From assembly GCA_029977225.1 (NCBI GenBank), contig JAPOLH010000010.1, positions 1 through 32,508 of the forward strand: DNA of 32,508 nt. Reading direction: 5' to 3'. The position numbers were made by a program, and so were the translations under genes. Positions 21,178 through 30,164 of this stretch are shown here, piece after piece (the stretch's first letter is position 1; each line of letters opens with the position of its first letter). Origin of the DNA: Verrucomicrobiaceae bacterium (GTDB taxonomy: Bacteria > Verrucomicrobiota > Verrucomicrobiia > Verrucomicrobiales > Akkermansiaceae). The notes below the pieces were generated by a model. That model ran no database searches. It saw nothing but the letters and a program-made list of their open reading frames with translations, and was not told the DNA's origin.

Positions 21178-24100
21178 TCAGATCTTTTTCTCCTCGTCGT
21201 CCTCGTCGATGTTGTGCGTGAGGATGAACTGCAGGTCGTCGATGCCGAGGTTGGAGGCGAAGCCTTCGTCGCCAAGGACATTGGTGACCAGTTGTGTCTT
21301 CTGGTGTTGGAGGATGCGGATCTTTTCCTCGACGGTGTCGCGGGTGAGCAAACGGTAGGCGATGACCTTGTTTTTCTGGCCGATCCGGTGGGTTCGGTCG
21401 ATGGCCTGGTTTTCCACGGCCGGGTTCCACCATGGATCGTAAAGGATCACGTAAGAGGCCGAGGTCAGGTTGAGACCGGCGCCACCTGCTTTGAGCGAGA
21501 GCATGAAAACCGAAGGTTCTTTGGTCGTCTGGAAGCGTTCGATTTCACCTTTGCGGTCCTTGGTTTGGCCGGTGAGGTAATTGTAGGGGCGGTTTTCCAA
21601 TTCGAGACGAGCCTTGATGAGGTCGAGCATCGAAACGAACTGCGAGAAGACCAGTACCTTGTGGCCTTCCTCGTGGAGCTGATCGAGCAGGTAGAACAGC
21701 GATTCCATCTTGGCCGATTCCTCCTTGAGGTATTTCGGATCGATGAGGCCCGGATGGCAGCAGATTTGGCGCAGGCGCATGAGGCCTTGGAGGATGGCGA
21801 AGGAATTTTTCTTCACCGCCTCGTCCGAATCGAGTCCGAGCAGCGCCTTTTGGATGCGTTTCAGCTCAGCCTTGTAGAGTTCGAGTTGAATGCCTTCCAT
21901 CTTTGAGTAGACCTCCTCTTCGGTACGTGGCGGCAGGTCTTGGGCGACTTGCAGTTTGGTGCGGCGGAGAAGGAAGGGGCGAAGTCGCGATGCGAGACGG
22001 GACTGGCTGAGCGGGTCTTTGCGTTTGTCGAAGCGTTTTTTGAAATAAGCGCGTGAGCCGAGTACACCGGGCATCGCGAAAGCCATGAGTGACCACATGT
22101 CGAGCAGGCGGTTTTCGATGGGCGTACCGGTGAGCACGAGGCGGTTTTGCGAATCGAGTTCGCGTGCGCACTTTGCAGCCTTGGAGTCGGGGTTTTTGAT
22201 TTGCTGGCCTTCGTCGAGGATGATCGTGAGCCACTTCACGCCGTTGAGTTCTTCGCCACAGACGCGAAGTTGTGCGTAGTTTAGAACGAGAATGTCGATG
22301 TTGTTCTGAATGTGGTCGACATTGATGTCGTCACGGTTCTTGAGAATTTTGACGACTAGGTTGGGCGCAAATTTGTTTGCTTCGCTGGCCCAGACATCGA
22401 GCACCGATTTCGGGCAGACCACGAGTGCCGGTTTCTTGGGAGCGTTGTTTTTCTTTTGCTCCTCGAAGAGCCAGAGCAGGTAGGTGAGCGACTGAATGGT
22501 TTTACCGAGGCCCATGTCATCGGCGAGAATGCCGCCGAAATTGTTGACGGCGAGGTAGGCGAGGAATTTGAAGCCATCGATCTGGTACGGGCGCAGCGTT
22601 GCGTTGAGCGTGCTGGGCACATCGGGGTTCACCTCGATCTGAATGTCGCCGGCGCGGTTCTTGATGCGCTCCCATGCCTTCGGGTCGAAAACTTCGGCCG
22701 CCTTTGGATCGGCGAGCTGAAGGGCGTGCATGCGGTGAGTCTCGCCGGAAAGGTCGAAGGGGTCGAGGCCGAGGCGGGTGACGGCCTCGCGTTGGTCGGC
22801 ATCGAGTTTGATTTCGAGGCGCATCCATGAGCCGTCTTCCATGCGGACATAGCCACCGCGTGCCGCGACTAGTTGGCGGATTTGCGCCTTCGAGAGATTG
22901 ACGCCTTGGACGTCGATCACGATGCGAAGGTCGAACCAGTCGATGTCTTGGCCGACGACTTCGAAGCGGACAGCGGCCGTGACCGGATCGGCGAGGATCG
23001 ACTTCAGGCGCAGGTCGATGTCGAGTTCGATATCCTCGGGCATCGCCTTGATCCATTCCGCAAATTTTTCGGGGAACTGCTTGGTGATGCGCGATTTGAA
23101 CGAAAGAAGTTTTTCGTCATAGGACAGGCCCATGTCGTCGAGGATCGGCGGGACCGGGTAGAGTGCCTCGCGGGCGAAGCGGAGCAATTGTTTGCCTTTG
23201 ACCGGTTGTTGTTCGGCGAGTTCCCAGCCGTCCTTGGTGAGGCGTTCGGTGCGGCGGCCTTTGGTTTCGATCGCAGTGACATCGATGACCAGGTGCTCGG
23301 TTTCCGCAGCGGTGAGACCGGCGATGAGTTTCATCTCGAACTTCGGTTTGAGTTCGAGATCGACGACACGTTTCTTGAGTGACTCGGGCAGTGAGGCGCC
23401 GATCTTGCGAAGGAACTCCACGCCTTCGAGCGAATCGATCACTCGGCGCGGGATGAGATAGCGCGGCATCACATCGGTTTCCTCGAGCCAGCGTGGCGGT
23501 CCGGGGAATACCGTTTCATCGGATTGGTAGAGTTCCTTGCGTCCGGGCAGGAGGCGTACCGAGTGCGAAACATTTTCGCCGGCGGCGGTGACGAGTTGGA
23601 GTGCGAAACTTTTTGCATCATACGGATCGTCCTCGCAGACCCAGCGGAGCGCGTCGGCGACGACTTTGAAGTCCTTGTCGTCGAGGTTGACGATGTAGCC
23701 TTTGAGTGCGGGCTGGCGGAAAACCCGGTTCATGAAGCGGCATGATTCTTCCTGATCGAAATCGAGGGTCGTATCGCCGTGTTTGCGGTAGAATGCGAGG
23801 TAGTGCTCCCAGAGTGTTTGGCTCGAGGCATCCATGAGGAGGGCGCCTTCGTGGTGAAGGTTCACATAATGCTCGATTTCATTTTTCTCGCGCAGCTGGA
23901 TCCATACGGATGACTTCGATTCCTTCACTTCCATGCGCGCCTCGTTGATGGTAGCGACGAGGCGGAAGCTGACGGTGATCGGTTCTTCTTGCGGCGGGCG
24001 TTCGTTGACCTGCTCGATGCGCTCGTACCATGCGGCGACCTCGCGTTCTTGCTCCCAGTCGGCCATTTTGCGTTGCACGTGGCCGAGGTCGGTGATGACG

Positions 24101-24681
24101 CTCATGAACTCCGGGTAGGGGAGTTTGCGTTTGTAGAAGGCGTAGGCGATGTAGTTCCAGAACTCGAGGATGTCGCCTGGCGGCATCGGCCAAAGTTCGA
24201 GCGGCTCGTAGGAAGTGATTTCCCAACGCGGGCTGATGCGGACCATGTCGTGGTCGTGGAGTTCGCCCTCGATCACATAGCGGCGGTAGCGTTTTTCGAT
24301 TTTTGTGACGAAGTCCGCCTCCTTGTCGTCGAGTTCGCGGCCGAGTTTCTCCTCAATGATGTCGAGGACCGGCGTGTCGTCGAATTCGTTGGGCGACTCG
24401 GGCAGGTCTTCGCCGCGGTGCATGCGCTCCATCATCGTCGCGTATTGGCAGGCACCGGAGACGATTTCGTCCTCGGCGGTGCAAGATCCGAACCAGCGGT
24501 TGCCTTGGAGGCGGAGGCTGGTACGGAAAGTGCCGGATTCGTCTTCGACGCGGCCTTGGATGAAGAGGTGATTGCCGAAAATCTGTGTTACAGCACCGTC
24601 TTTTTGCAGCAATTCGCCGCGTTTTCTCGATTCTTCGGGGAAGCTGTTGAGAAAGTTGAGTGTGGCGCGGTCTGGATTCAT
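21178..24681 (-). CDS. SNF2/SWI2-family DEAD-like helicase with degenerate SWIM region
   Basis: A 1167-residue ATP-dependent DNA translocase of the bacterial SNF2 group, likely acting in nucleoid or transcription remodelling. The N-terminal 100 residues resemble a SWIM domain (RWFGSCTAEDEIVSGACQYA) but lack the full CxC-CxH zinc set. A long middle region, about 270-650, corresponds to the helicase-associated part of these proteins. The ATPase core has ILADDMGLGKTIQSL (K727), motif II as LDEGQQIKNP (D823; most relatives have DEAQ), and LTGTPIENRLLDMWSL. The C-terminal helicase half has LVFSQFVSMLDLI, LSLKAGGAGLNLTSA and DPWWNPAVENQAIDRTHRIG. The core is complete, so it should hydrolyse ATP. 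No nuclease or defence partner gene lies beside it. Confidence 0.93.
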   Translation of the reverse strand: MNPDRATLNFLNSFPEESRKRGELLQKDGAVTQIFGNHLFIQGRVEDESGTFRTSLRLQGNRWFGSCTAEDEIVSGACQYATMMERMHRGEDLPESPNEFDDTPVLDIIEEKLGRELDDKEADFVTKIEKRYRRYVIEGELHDHDMVRISPRWEITSYEPLELWPMPPGDILEFWNYIAYAFYKRKLPYPEFMSVITDLGHVQRKMADWEQEREVAAWYERIEQVNERPPQEEPITVSFRLVATINEARMEVKESKSSVWIQLREKNEIEHYVNLHHEGALLMDASSQTLWEHYLAFYRKHGDTTLDFDQEESCRFMNRVFRQPALKGYIVNLDDKDFKVVADALRWVCEDDPYDAKSFALQLVTAAGENVSHSVRLLPGRKELYQSDETVFPGPPRWLEETDVMPRYLIPRRVIDSLEGVEFLRKIGASLPESLKKRVVDLELKPKFEMKLIAGLTAAETEHLVIDVTAIETKGRRTERLTKDGWELAEQQPVKGKQLLRFAREALYPVPPILDDMGLSYDEKLLSFKSRITKQFPEKFAEWIKAMPEDIELDIDLRLKSILADPVTAAVRFEVVGQDIDWFDLRIVIDVQGVNLSKAQIRQLVAARGGYVRMEDGSWMRLEIKLDADQREAVTRLGLDPFDLSGETHRMHALQLADPKAAEVFDPKAWERIKNRAGDIQIEVNPDVPSTLNATLRPYQIDGFKFLAYLAVNNFGGILADDMGLGKTIQSLTYLLWLFEEQKKNNAPKKPALVVCPKSVLDVWASEANKFAPNLVVKILKNRDDINVDHIQNNIDILVLNYAQLRVCGEELNGVKWLTIILDEGQQIKNPDSKAAKCARELDSQNRLVLTGTPIENRLLDMWSLMAFAMPGVLGSRAYFKKRFDKRKDPLSQSRLASRLRPFLLRRTKLQVAQDLPPRTEEEVYSKMEGIQLELYKAELKRIQKALLGLDSDEAVKKNSFAILQGLMRLRQICCHPGLIDPKYLKEESAKMESLFYLLDQLHEEGHKVLVFSQFVSMLDLIKARLELENRPYNYLTGQTKDRKGEIERFQTTKEPSVFMLSLKAGGAGLNLTSASYVILYDPWWNPAVENQAIDRTHRIGQKNKVIAYRLLTRDTVEEKIRILQHQKTQLVTNVLGDEGFASNLGIDDLQFILTHNIDEDDEEKKI

Positions 24682-24840
24682 TGTCGGCTGGGTGATGAGG
24701 TCGTTTTCGGCTGAGCAGGGTAATTTTGTGCGGCACTTCGGGTGCGCAGCTCACGGGGGAGGTATTCTAAGCCGTGATTTTTTGATGAATCAATCAAAAC
24801 ATCAGGGATTCCGCCGCTTGACTTGCGGGAACTGATCGCC

Positions 24841-25377
24841 TCAGGCGCCCTTACCTCTCGATGGACGCGGCCCAGTCAGTGCGTTGACGGTGATGCCGAG
24901 GCCGGCGATCATGAAAAGTGCGGGAAACCAGATCGAATAACCAGGCGCAAGCGAGTCTGGCTTAAGGACTGCAATCTCCGGGTTTTGCGGATTGACCAGG
25001 CACTCGGTGTTCATTCCCACGGAAAATTCCGCGAGGCGTTCTTCGGCGAGCTTGCGTTTATTGGTCCACGGGTTGCCGCGCAGGGTGGTTTTTTCGCCTA
25101 GGAGGCCTTGGCCTTGCCATTCGTAGCCGAAGCTGACGCGGTGGCGGTATTCCATGGGGGAATTTGGATCGTGCCGGCGTTCATCGAGCTCAGACGCGAG
25201 GATCACGCAAGGGACCTTGGGCCAATCGCGCATTTCCTTGGCCCGAGTGAAGCTACGCGCCATGAGGAATACAAAGAGCCCGCCGATGATGGCGAGCGAG
25301 AGCCCGATGAAGGCCATAAACCAACGGCCGCCACGGTTTTGGCGAATGAGCGCTGAATCGGGCGGGGCGGTCGACAT
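24841..25377 (-). CDS. DUF3592-like membrane protein
   Basis: A 178-residue protein with two membrane helices, about residues 19-40 (FMAFIGLSLAIIGGLFVFLM) and 147-168 (YSIWFPALFMIAGLGITVNAL). Between them is an extracytoplasmic domain of about 100 residues with WPKVPCVILASELDE, YRHRVSFGYEW and VNPQNPEIAVL. This layout (helix, WP-x-V-x-G/C-x-I motif, strand-rich domain, CLVNPxNP motif, helix) is that of the DUF3592 family, whose function is unknown. It begins 9 bases after the argH stop and is very likely cotranscribed with it, although no functional link to arginine synthesis is apparent. ATG at 25377 is the first available start; no Shine-Dalgarno is present. Confidence 0.82.
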   Translation of the reverse strand: MSTAPPDSALIRQNRGGRWFMAFIGLSLAIIGGLFVFLMARSFTRAKEMRDWPKVPCVILASELDERRHDPNSPMEYRHRVSFGYEWQGQGLLGEKTTLRGNPWTNKRKLAEERLAEFSVGMNTECLVNPQNPEIAVLKPDSLAPGYSIWFPALFMIAGLGITVNALTGPRPSRGKGA

Positions 25378-25386
25378 GCCGTGTGC

Positions 25387-26742
25387 TCAGGCGAGCTGTT
25401 TCTGCCAGCGGGAAATTTCCGCGCGAACATTGGCGACCGAGGGGGCGCCGGGGTTGGTGCGTGCGGTTAGGGCGCGTTCGACCGAGAAAACCTCTGCTGC
25501 GTCGGGTCCATAGGCTGGGTCGATTGCGGCGAGGTCGAGCGCATCGAGCGGGGTTTTCGTGCGAATCGACTCGGCGACGGCTTTGCCGACGAGCTCGTGG
25601 GCTTGGCGGAAAGGGACGCCTTTGCGAACCAGATAATCGGCTAAGTCGGTCGCCAGCAGCATCGGATCGGAAGCAGCGGCACAGCATTTTTCCTCGTTCA
25701 TTTCGAGGGCTGCAACCATCTCGGCATTGACCGCGAGGACGAGCTTGAGGGTATCGACCGAATCAAAGAGCGGCGGCTTGTCCTCCTGCAGGTCGCGGTT
25801 GTAGGTGAGCGGCAGGCCTTTGAGATTGGTGAGGAGGTTGAGCAGGTTGCCGATCAGGCGTCCGGTCTTGCCGCGGGTGAGCTCGCAGACATCGGGATTT
25901 TTTTTCTGCGGCATCAGCGACGAGCCGGTCGTGTGGGCGTCGGAGAGTTGGACGAAGGAAAATTCCGCCGTGCACCACAGAATCAGGTCTTCGCTGAGGC
26001 GCGAAAGGTGCGCGCCGCAGAGCGAGATCGTGAAAAGCAGCTCGGCGATGTAATCGCGGTCGGCGATGGCATCCATCGAGTTGCTCGTGACGCCGTCAAA
26101 GCCGAGCTCGGCGGCGATCGCTTGGCGATCGAGGTTGATCGTCGATCCGGCCAGTGCGCCAGAGCCGAGCGGGCAGATGTTGAGGCGTTTGAGGCAGTCG
26201 GCGAGGCGGGATTTGTCGCGCTCGAGCATTTCGACGTAGGCGAGGAAGTGGTGGCCGGCGGTGACCGGTTGACCGCGTTGGAGGTGCGTGTAGCCCGGCA
26301 TCATCGAAGCGGCGAATTTCTCCGCGCGATCGAGCAGGGCGTATTGCAGCTTGGTGGCGGCGGTCATGATTTCGCCGATCTGGGTACGGCAGTAAAGACG
26401 GGTGTCGGTGGCGACTTGGTCGTTGCGCGAACGAGCCGCGTGGAGTTTGGCGCCGGTCGGGCCGATGCGGCGGGTGAGCTCCGCCTCGATGTTCATGTGG
26501 ATGTCTTCGAGCGAAGTCTTGAACTCGAATTTTCCGTCGAGGATTTCTTTTTCGATTTCTCTCAGGCCACTCTCGATTTTTTGGAACTCATCGGCAGTGA
26601 GGAGTCCGGCATTTTGCTGCGCGCGTGCATGGGCGATCGAGCCGGCGATGTCGTGCGGGAATAACCGCCAATCATACGAAACCGATTCACCAAATTGTTG
26701 GACGAGCGAGGAGGTGTCTTGCGTGAAGCGGCCGTGCCACAT
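25387..26742 (-). CDS. argH: Argininosuccinate lyase
   Basis: ArgH splits argininosuccinate into arginine and fumarate, the last step of arginine synthesis. ATG at 26742 gives MWHGRFTQDTSSLVQQFGES, the typical start, and 451 residues. The frame is open 42 codons further upstream, but that sequence is basic and unrelated to the family. Signature motifs are present: AARSRNDQVATDTRL, the catalytic-histidine segment MPGYTHLQRGQPV and the fumarase/aspartase signature GSSLMPQKKNPD with the catalytic serine loop at S274/S275. The lysine pair is encoded in a run of eight T on the plus strand (25899-25906 region). No other arg gene lies in the window. It lies 129 bases downstream of the secreted repeat-protein gene. 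Confidence 0.96.
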   Translation of the reverse strand: MWHGRFTQDTSSLVQQFGESVSYDWRLFPHDIAGSIAHARAQQNAGLLTADEFQKIESGLREIEKEILDGKFEFKTSLEDIHMNIEAELTRRIGPTGAKLHAARSRNDQVATDTRLYCRTQIGEIMTAATKLQYALLDRAEKFAASMMPGYTHLQRGQPVTAGHHFLAYVEMLERDKSRLADCLKRLNICPLGSGALAGSTINLDRQAIAAELGFDGVTSNSMDAIADRDYIAELLFTISLCGAHLSRLSEDLILWCTAEFSFVQLSDAHTTGSSLMPQKKNPDVCELTRGKTGRLIGNLLNLLTNLKGLPLTYNRDLQEDKPPLFDSVDTLKLVLAVNAEMVAALEMNEEKCCAAASDPMLLATDLADYLVRKGVPFRQAHELVGKAVAESIRTKTPLDALDLAAIDPAYGPDAAEVFSVERALTARTNPGAPSVANVRAEISRWQKQLA

Positions 26743-26871
26743 GGTGCTGCTGGGAAATAGGTTGGCGGAAAATTGCCGGGCGTGCAATCCGGCGCGCTCA
26801 TTGGAGCGCAGCGGGCATCGCATGCAAACGACAAAGTGCGGCTGTCGGGGAATTTGACCCCTGGCCAAAGC

Positions 26872-27738
26872 CTACTTCGAGGCTGCCGGATAGTTTACTT
26901 TTTCCCAATCGGTCACGATTTTGAAAATCGCCCGCTGCTGATCCACCATCGGGCCGATGCCGTCGAATGCCCACAAATCGCCTGAAAACATGATGCGATG
27001 GAAGCCTCTGATTTCCTCTGGCGGGTGCTTGGGGTATGGGTTAGGGAATCTGGAAAAATACGCATGCAGATCGTAGACGGGTGTCATTTTGCCCGTCGAC
27101 TCTTCACTACCTGTCTCAAAGCAAAAAATGACCGGCTCGCCTGGCATCCATGAGTAGCGTGTGATGAACCCGTTGGGGTATTGGGCGACAATCCGGCACT
27201 CGTCTTCCAGCTCAGCTACGAAAGGCTTGAACTCTTCAGGCCTGTTTGCCGGGTAGCTCCACACACCATTGACGCTGATGCCGTCACTGGTTTTGAGATT
27301 CCATGTGCCCCTAGGTTCGGAAGTCGAGAGCACGGCTACTTTCAGTTCGCAGTCTTCATCAAACCTGAATAGGTCGCGAAGCATGCCGAAAACGAAATCA
27401 GTGATGTAGCCCGTGTGCTCTTCGTCGATAAATGCACCAGAGCCACCATCATTGGTGAAATCAATCGGATCGATGATGCCGTCGCAGTCGAAGTCCTCAT
27501 CCAACAGGTTGTCGAGGTCATCCCCATCCATGTCCACGTCTTCGTCATTGGAAATGCCGTCGCCATCGATGTCGCGATCGATGCTGTTTGCGATGCTGTC
27601 GTTATCGGTATCGAGAATGCTGACCATGCCCTGTTGTTCGGGACCGGTGCTTTCGATTGTTTGCGCATCCATGGACACCCCAAACGCGAGAGCGGCAATC
27701 GGCATCCATGCAAAGGCGGCGCGGTGGGGGAGGGTCAT
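26872..27738 (-). CDS. Secreted protein with thrombospondin type-3-like calcium repeats
   Basis: A 288-residue protein. ATG at 27738 gives a signal peptide, MTLPHRAAFAWMPIAALAFG, with cleavage probably near MDAQ (residues 23-26). Residues 42-92 are an Asp-rich array of DxDxDG-type units (DTDNDS, DRDIDGDGISN, DMDGDDLD, DFDCDGIID), as in thrombospondin type 3 repeats that bind calcium. The remaining 190 residues contain no domain I can name; they are rich in aromatic residues and strand-like. No PEP-CTERM or other sorting signal is seen at the C-terminus (EKVNYPAASK). The protein is likely periplasmic or surface-exposed; its function is unknown. It is divergent from recA and shares the 219-base upstream region with it. 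Confidence 0.82.
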   Translation of the reverse strand: MTLPHRAAFAWMPIAALAFGVSMDAQTIESTGPEQQGMVSILDTDNDSIANSIDRDIDGDGISNDEDVDMDGDDLDNLLDEDFDCDGIIDPIDFTNDGGSGAFIDEEHTGYITDFVFGMLRDLFRFDEDCELKVAVLSTSEPRGTWNLKTSDGISVNGVWSYPANRPEEFKPFVAELEDECRIVAQYPNGFITRYSWMPGEPVIFCFETGSEESTGKMTPVYDLHAYFSRFPNPYPKHPPEEIRGFHRIMFSGDLWAFDGIGPMVDQQRAIFKIVTDWEKVNYPAASK

Positions 27739-27826
27739 CGGATTGGGTGTGAAACGTGATGTGAACGATACAGAAAAATCGCGTCGTAGCGACAACCAAA
27801 CACAAAATCCGCCCACGCACGATTTT

Positions 27827-27845
27827 TTTCGGTAAGTTTCGGTAA
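27827..27845 (+). promoter_or_regulatory. Direct repeat TTTCGGTAA x2 in the recA upstream region
   Basis: Two identical 9-mers (27827-27835 and 27837-27845) are spaced 10 bases start to start, about one helical turn, in the divergent region between the secreted repeat protein and recA. The spacing would put two protein subunits on one face of the DNA. No regulator is identified. Confidence 0.35.
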
Positions 27846-27879
27846 AAAATGGAATTGGTTTAAAAAACGGTCACTTTTT

Positions 27880-27893
27880 TGTTCGAGCGAACA
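27880..27893 (+). promoter_or_regulatory. Candidate LexA operator (SOS box) of recA
   Basis: TGTTCG and CGAACA are perfect inverted arms around AG, giving the format GTTC-N4-GAAC, like the Gram-positive-type LexA site and unlike CTGT-N8-ACAG. Its centre is 71 bases before the recA start. A weak promoter candidate (TTGCGT 27903-27908, 17-base spacer, TAGTGT 27926-27931) would lie immediately downstream. LexA itself is not in the window, so the assignment rests on motif and position. Confidence 0.6.
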
Positions 27894-27957
27894 TCTTTTT
27901 TCTTGCGTGGGCTGAAATTAGCTCCTAGTGTCCAAACATCACTCAACCCCCAACATC

Positions 27958-29001
27958 ATGGCCGCCAAACAAACCGCAGAAGAATCCGCCCAAGAAAAGC
28001 TCCAAGACGCCCGCAAGCGCAATCTCGACCTTGCGATCTCCCACATCCAAAAGGAATTTGGCGAAGCTGCCATCATGCGCCTCGGTGACGAGAGCCGCAG
28101 CGATGTGGATGTGATCCCGACCGGCAACCTGCTCATCGACCGCGCGCTCGGCGTGGGTGGCTTTCCCCGCGGGCGGATCGTCGAAGTCTTCGGTCCGGAG
28201 TCCTCTGGTAAAACCACACTTACCCTCACAGCCATTGCCCAAGCTCAAAAGCGCGGTGGCCTTGCAGCGTTCATTGATGTCGAGCACGCGCTCGATCCCC
28301 AGTACGCCCGCAAACTCGGCGTGAACCTCGATGACCTGCTCGTTTCCCAGCCTTCTTCCGGTGAAGAGGCACTTCAGATTTGCGAGGCACTTGTGCGCTC
28401 GAATGCGATCGATGTGGTCGTGCTCGACTCGGTCGCCGCGTTGGTCACCAAGCAAGAGCTCGATGGGGAAATTGGTGACTCGACTGTTGGAGCCCAAGCG
28501 CGCCTGATGAGCGCCGCGATGCGCAAACTTACGGCGTTGATTTCCAAAGCCAACACGGTCTGCATTTTCACCAACCAGATTCGCGAAAAAATCGGCGTGA
28601 TGTTTGGCAACCCTGAAACCACTCCTGGTGGTCGCGCACTCAAGTTCTTCGCCTCAGTCCGTGTCGACATTCGCCGCATTGGTCAGATCAAGGCAACTGA
28701 CGGCACCGTCACCGGCAACCGCACCAAGATCAAGGTCGTCAAAAACAAGGTCGCGCCGCCCTTCACTGAAGCGGAATTCGACATCATGTACAACGAGGGC
28801 ATTTCCTCCACTGGCTCGCTGCTCGACCTCGCACTCGAACTCGAGATCGTCCAGAAGCGCGGCTCATGGTTCTCCCACAACGGCAACCAAATGGCTCAAG
28901 GCCGCGATGCTGCCAAGGAGCTTCTCAAGGGAGATCCCGCGCTCTACGAGGAAATCGCCACCAAGGTCAACGAGGCCTTGGAGTCCAAAAAGAAGAAGTA
29001 A
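27958..29001 (+). CDS. recA: Recombinase RecA
   Basis: RecA forms filaments on single-stranded DNA, drives homologous pairing and triggers LexA self-cleavage. ATG at 27958 gives 347 residues starting [21 protein letters not shown]; a GTG at 27928 would add ten residues but is less likely. The core starts [20 protein letters not shown]. Walker A is GPESSGKTT (79-87); Walker B is in [11 protein letters not shown]; the L2-proximal [22 protein letters not shown] and [14 protein letters not shown] are standard. The tail ends in KKKK rather than the acidic tail of the E. coli protein. It is the only plus-strand gene in the right half of the window. No Shine-Dalgarno sequence precedes the start. The stop is followed by a weak hairpin with no T-run. 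Confidence 0.98.
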   Translation: MAAKQTAEESAQEKLQDARKRNLDLAISHIQKEFGEAAIMRLGDESRSDVDVIPTGNLLIDRALGVGGFPRGRIVEVFGPESSGKTTLTLTAIAQAQKRGGLAAFIDVEHALDPQYARKLGVNLDDLLVSQPSSGEEALQICEALVRSNAIDVVVLDSVAALVTKQELDGEIGDSTVGAQARLMSAAMRKLTALISKANTVCIFTNQIREKIGVMFGNPETTPGGRALKFFASVRVDIRRIGQIKATDGTVTGNRTKIKVVKNKVAPPFTEAEFDIMYNEGISSTGSLLDLALELEIVQKRGSWFSHNGNQMAQGRDAAKELLKGDPALYEEIATKVNEALESKKKK

Positions 29002-29248
29002 TTCAGAAAGATATCGGCAATTCGAGACTGGGTATCGGAATTGAAAATCCGATATCCAACTATCGAAATTCAATATCGAACATCCCGGTGATGCGATGTT
29101 ACGTGTGGCTTGTTTTGCCTCGCGTGTAAGACGGATGAAAACGCGAGTGCCTGGTGAACGCAGATGCCTCGTACTGATTACGTGTTGCAAAAAAACTCGT
29201 CAGCAAGATGCGGCTTGTGATTCGCGGTCAATGATGAAGGCTCGCGGA
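29002..29248. other. Convergent intergenic region with TATCG-rich hairpin
   Basis: This 247-base gap lies between the convergent ends of recA and the secreted-protein gene. Its left part is AT-rich with five variants of TATCG within 70 bases. TATCGGA (29033-29039) pairs with TCCGATA (29048-29054). CTCGCGT (29119-29125) can pair with ACGCGAG (29141-29147) over a 15-base loop. Neither hairpin has a T-run, so no intrinsic terminator can be named. No credible gene is seen. Confidence 0.55.
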
Positions 29249-30097
29249 TCAGCGCACCTCGATGGCGATTTGTGCCTTATGGTCTTTGTCTTTGGTCGGG
29301 TCGGTTGTCCACATCAGGACGAATCCTTTGTGCAAGGGTTCGCTGGCCGAGTTGGACATTTTGAACGAAGAGTTGGGCGCGGCGGAGATCGTCACTTTTT
29401 TTCCGGCATACGCATCGGAATCAATCTCCACGCTCGTGATGCCGGGGCCATTGATTTCGTCGCTCGAGGCATCAACATTCTTTGCGAAGTTTGCCTTCAC
29501 CTTCTCGCCATCGGTCCACTTGATGGATACTTTATCGTCTTTAAGTGTCTCTTTGAACTCTTCCTCCTGTTTGGGGCCTCTGAGGTTTAGTTCCTGATAA
29601 AGGCTGGGGATTTTGATGCGCACGGCAAAGCGCAGCGGATTTTTGATGGTGGGCCCTGGGTTGATGACTTTGCCGCTGTAAAAAATCGTGCCTTGGCGAA
29701 TTTCGGTCGTCATTTCAAATGAAATTCCCCCGTTCGCTTGTCCGCGAATGGTGGTTTTTTCGAGTTCGGCAGTGGCGGGGTCGTTTGACTCAAATGAGCT
29801 GTTGATGACAGCACGCGATTTGTAACTGCCATCTGGCAAAACCTCTTCGATGATGGGTTCGATGACGATTGCCGAAGTCTCGTTAACTTTTTTCTTTCTG
29901 CCTCCTTCCGGCAGCAGTTCGAAACGCCCCCGGCATTCGATATGGAATCTGTACTTGCTGTTTTCAGACATGGCAAAGCGGCCCATCGCTTCCTTGTTTG
30001 TGAGCGATGGAAGCTCTGCCGTGGCGGTTTGCACATTGGCGATCGCGCAAAATATGAAAGTGGCGACAGGGGCAACTTGAATCAAGTTCATGATCAT
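29249..30097 (-). CDS. Hypothetical secreted protein
   Basis: I do not recognise this 282-residue protein. Its start shows a signal peptide (IMNLIQVAPVATFIFCAIANVQTATAELPS, cut here by comment: hydrophobic core VAPVATFIFCAIA, cleavage likely after TATA). The mature part of about 255 residues has alternating polar and hydrophobic residues typical of beta-rich periplasmic proteins, few cysteines and no repeats or metal motifs that I can see. ATG at 30097 and ATG at 30091 are both possible starts; neither has a Shine-Dalgarno sequence. It lies 67 bases after the M42 peptidase stop on the same strand and converges on recA. No functional hint comes from its neighbours. Confidence 0.7.
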   Translation of the reverse strand: MIMNLIQVAPVATFIFCAIANVQTATAELPSLTNKEAMGRFAMSENSKYRFHIECRGRFELLPEGGRKKKVNETSAIVIEPIIEEVLPDGSYKSRAVINSSFESNDPATAELEKTTIRGQANGGISFEMTTEIRQGTIFYSGKVINPGPTIKNPLRFAVRIKIPSLYQELNLRGPKQEEEFKETLKDDKVSIKWTDGEKVKANFAKNVDASSDEINGPGITSVEIDSDAYAGKKVTISAAPNSSFKMSNSASEPLHKGFVLMWTTDPTKDKDHKAQIAIEVR

Positions 30098-30164
30098 CAA
30101 ACAACCATGCCATCACCACGATGACCAGTGAAAAAGCCATGCGCAAAGACGCAATGCTCTTCGG

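Noticed and set aside
24774-24800. TTTTGAT/ATCAAAA inverted repeat as terminator after the DUF3592 gene or before the SNF2 gene
   Set aside because: It is AT-only, lies upstream of the SNF2 start on the minus strand and is followed by A residues there, so it does not fit an intrinsic terminator.
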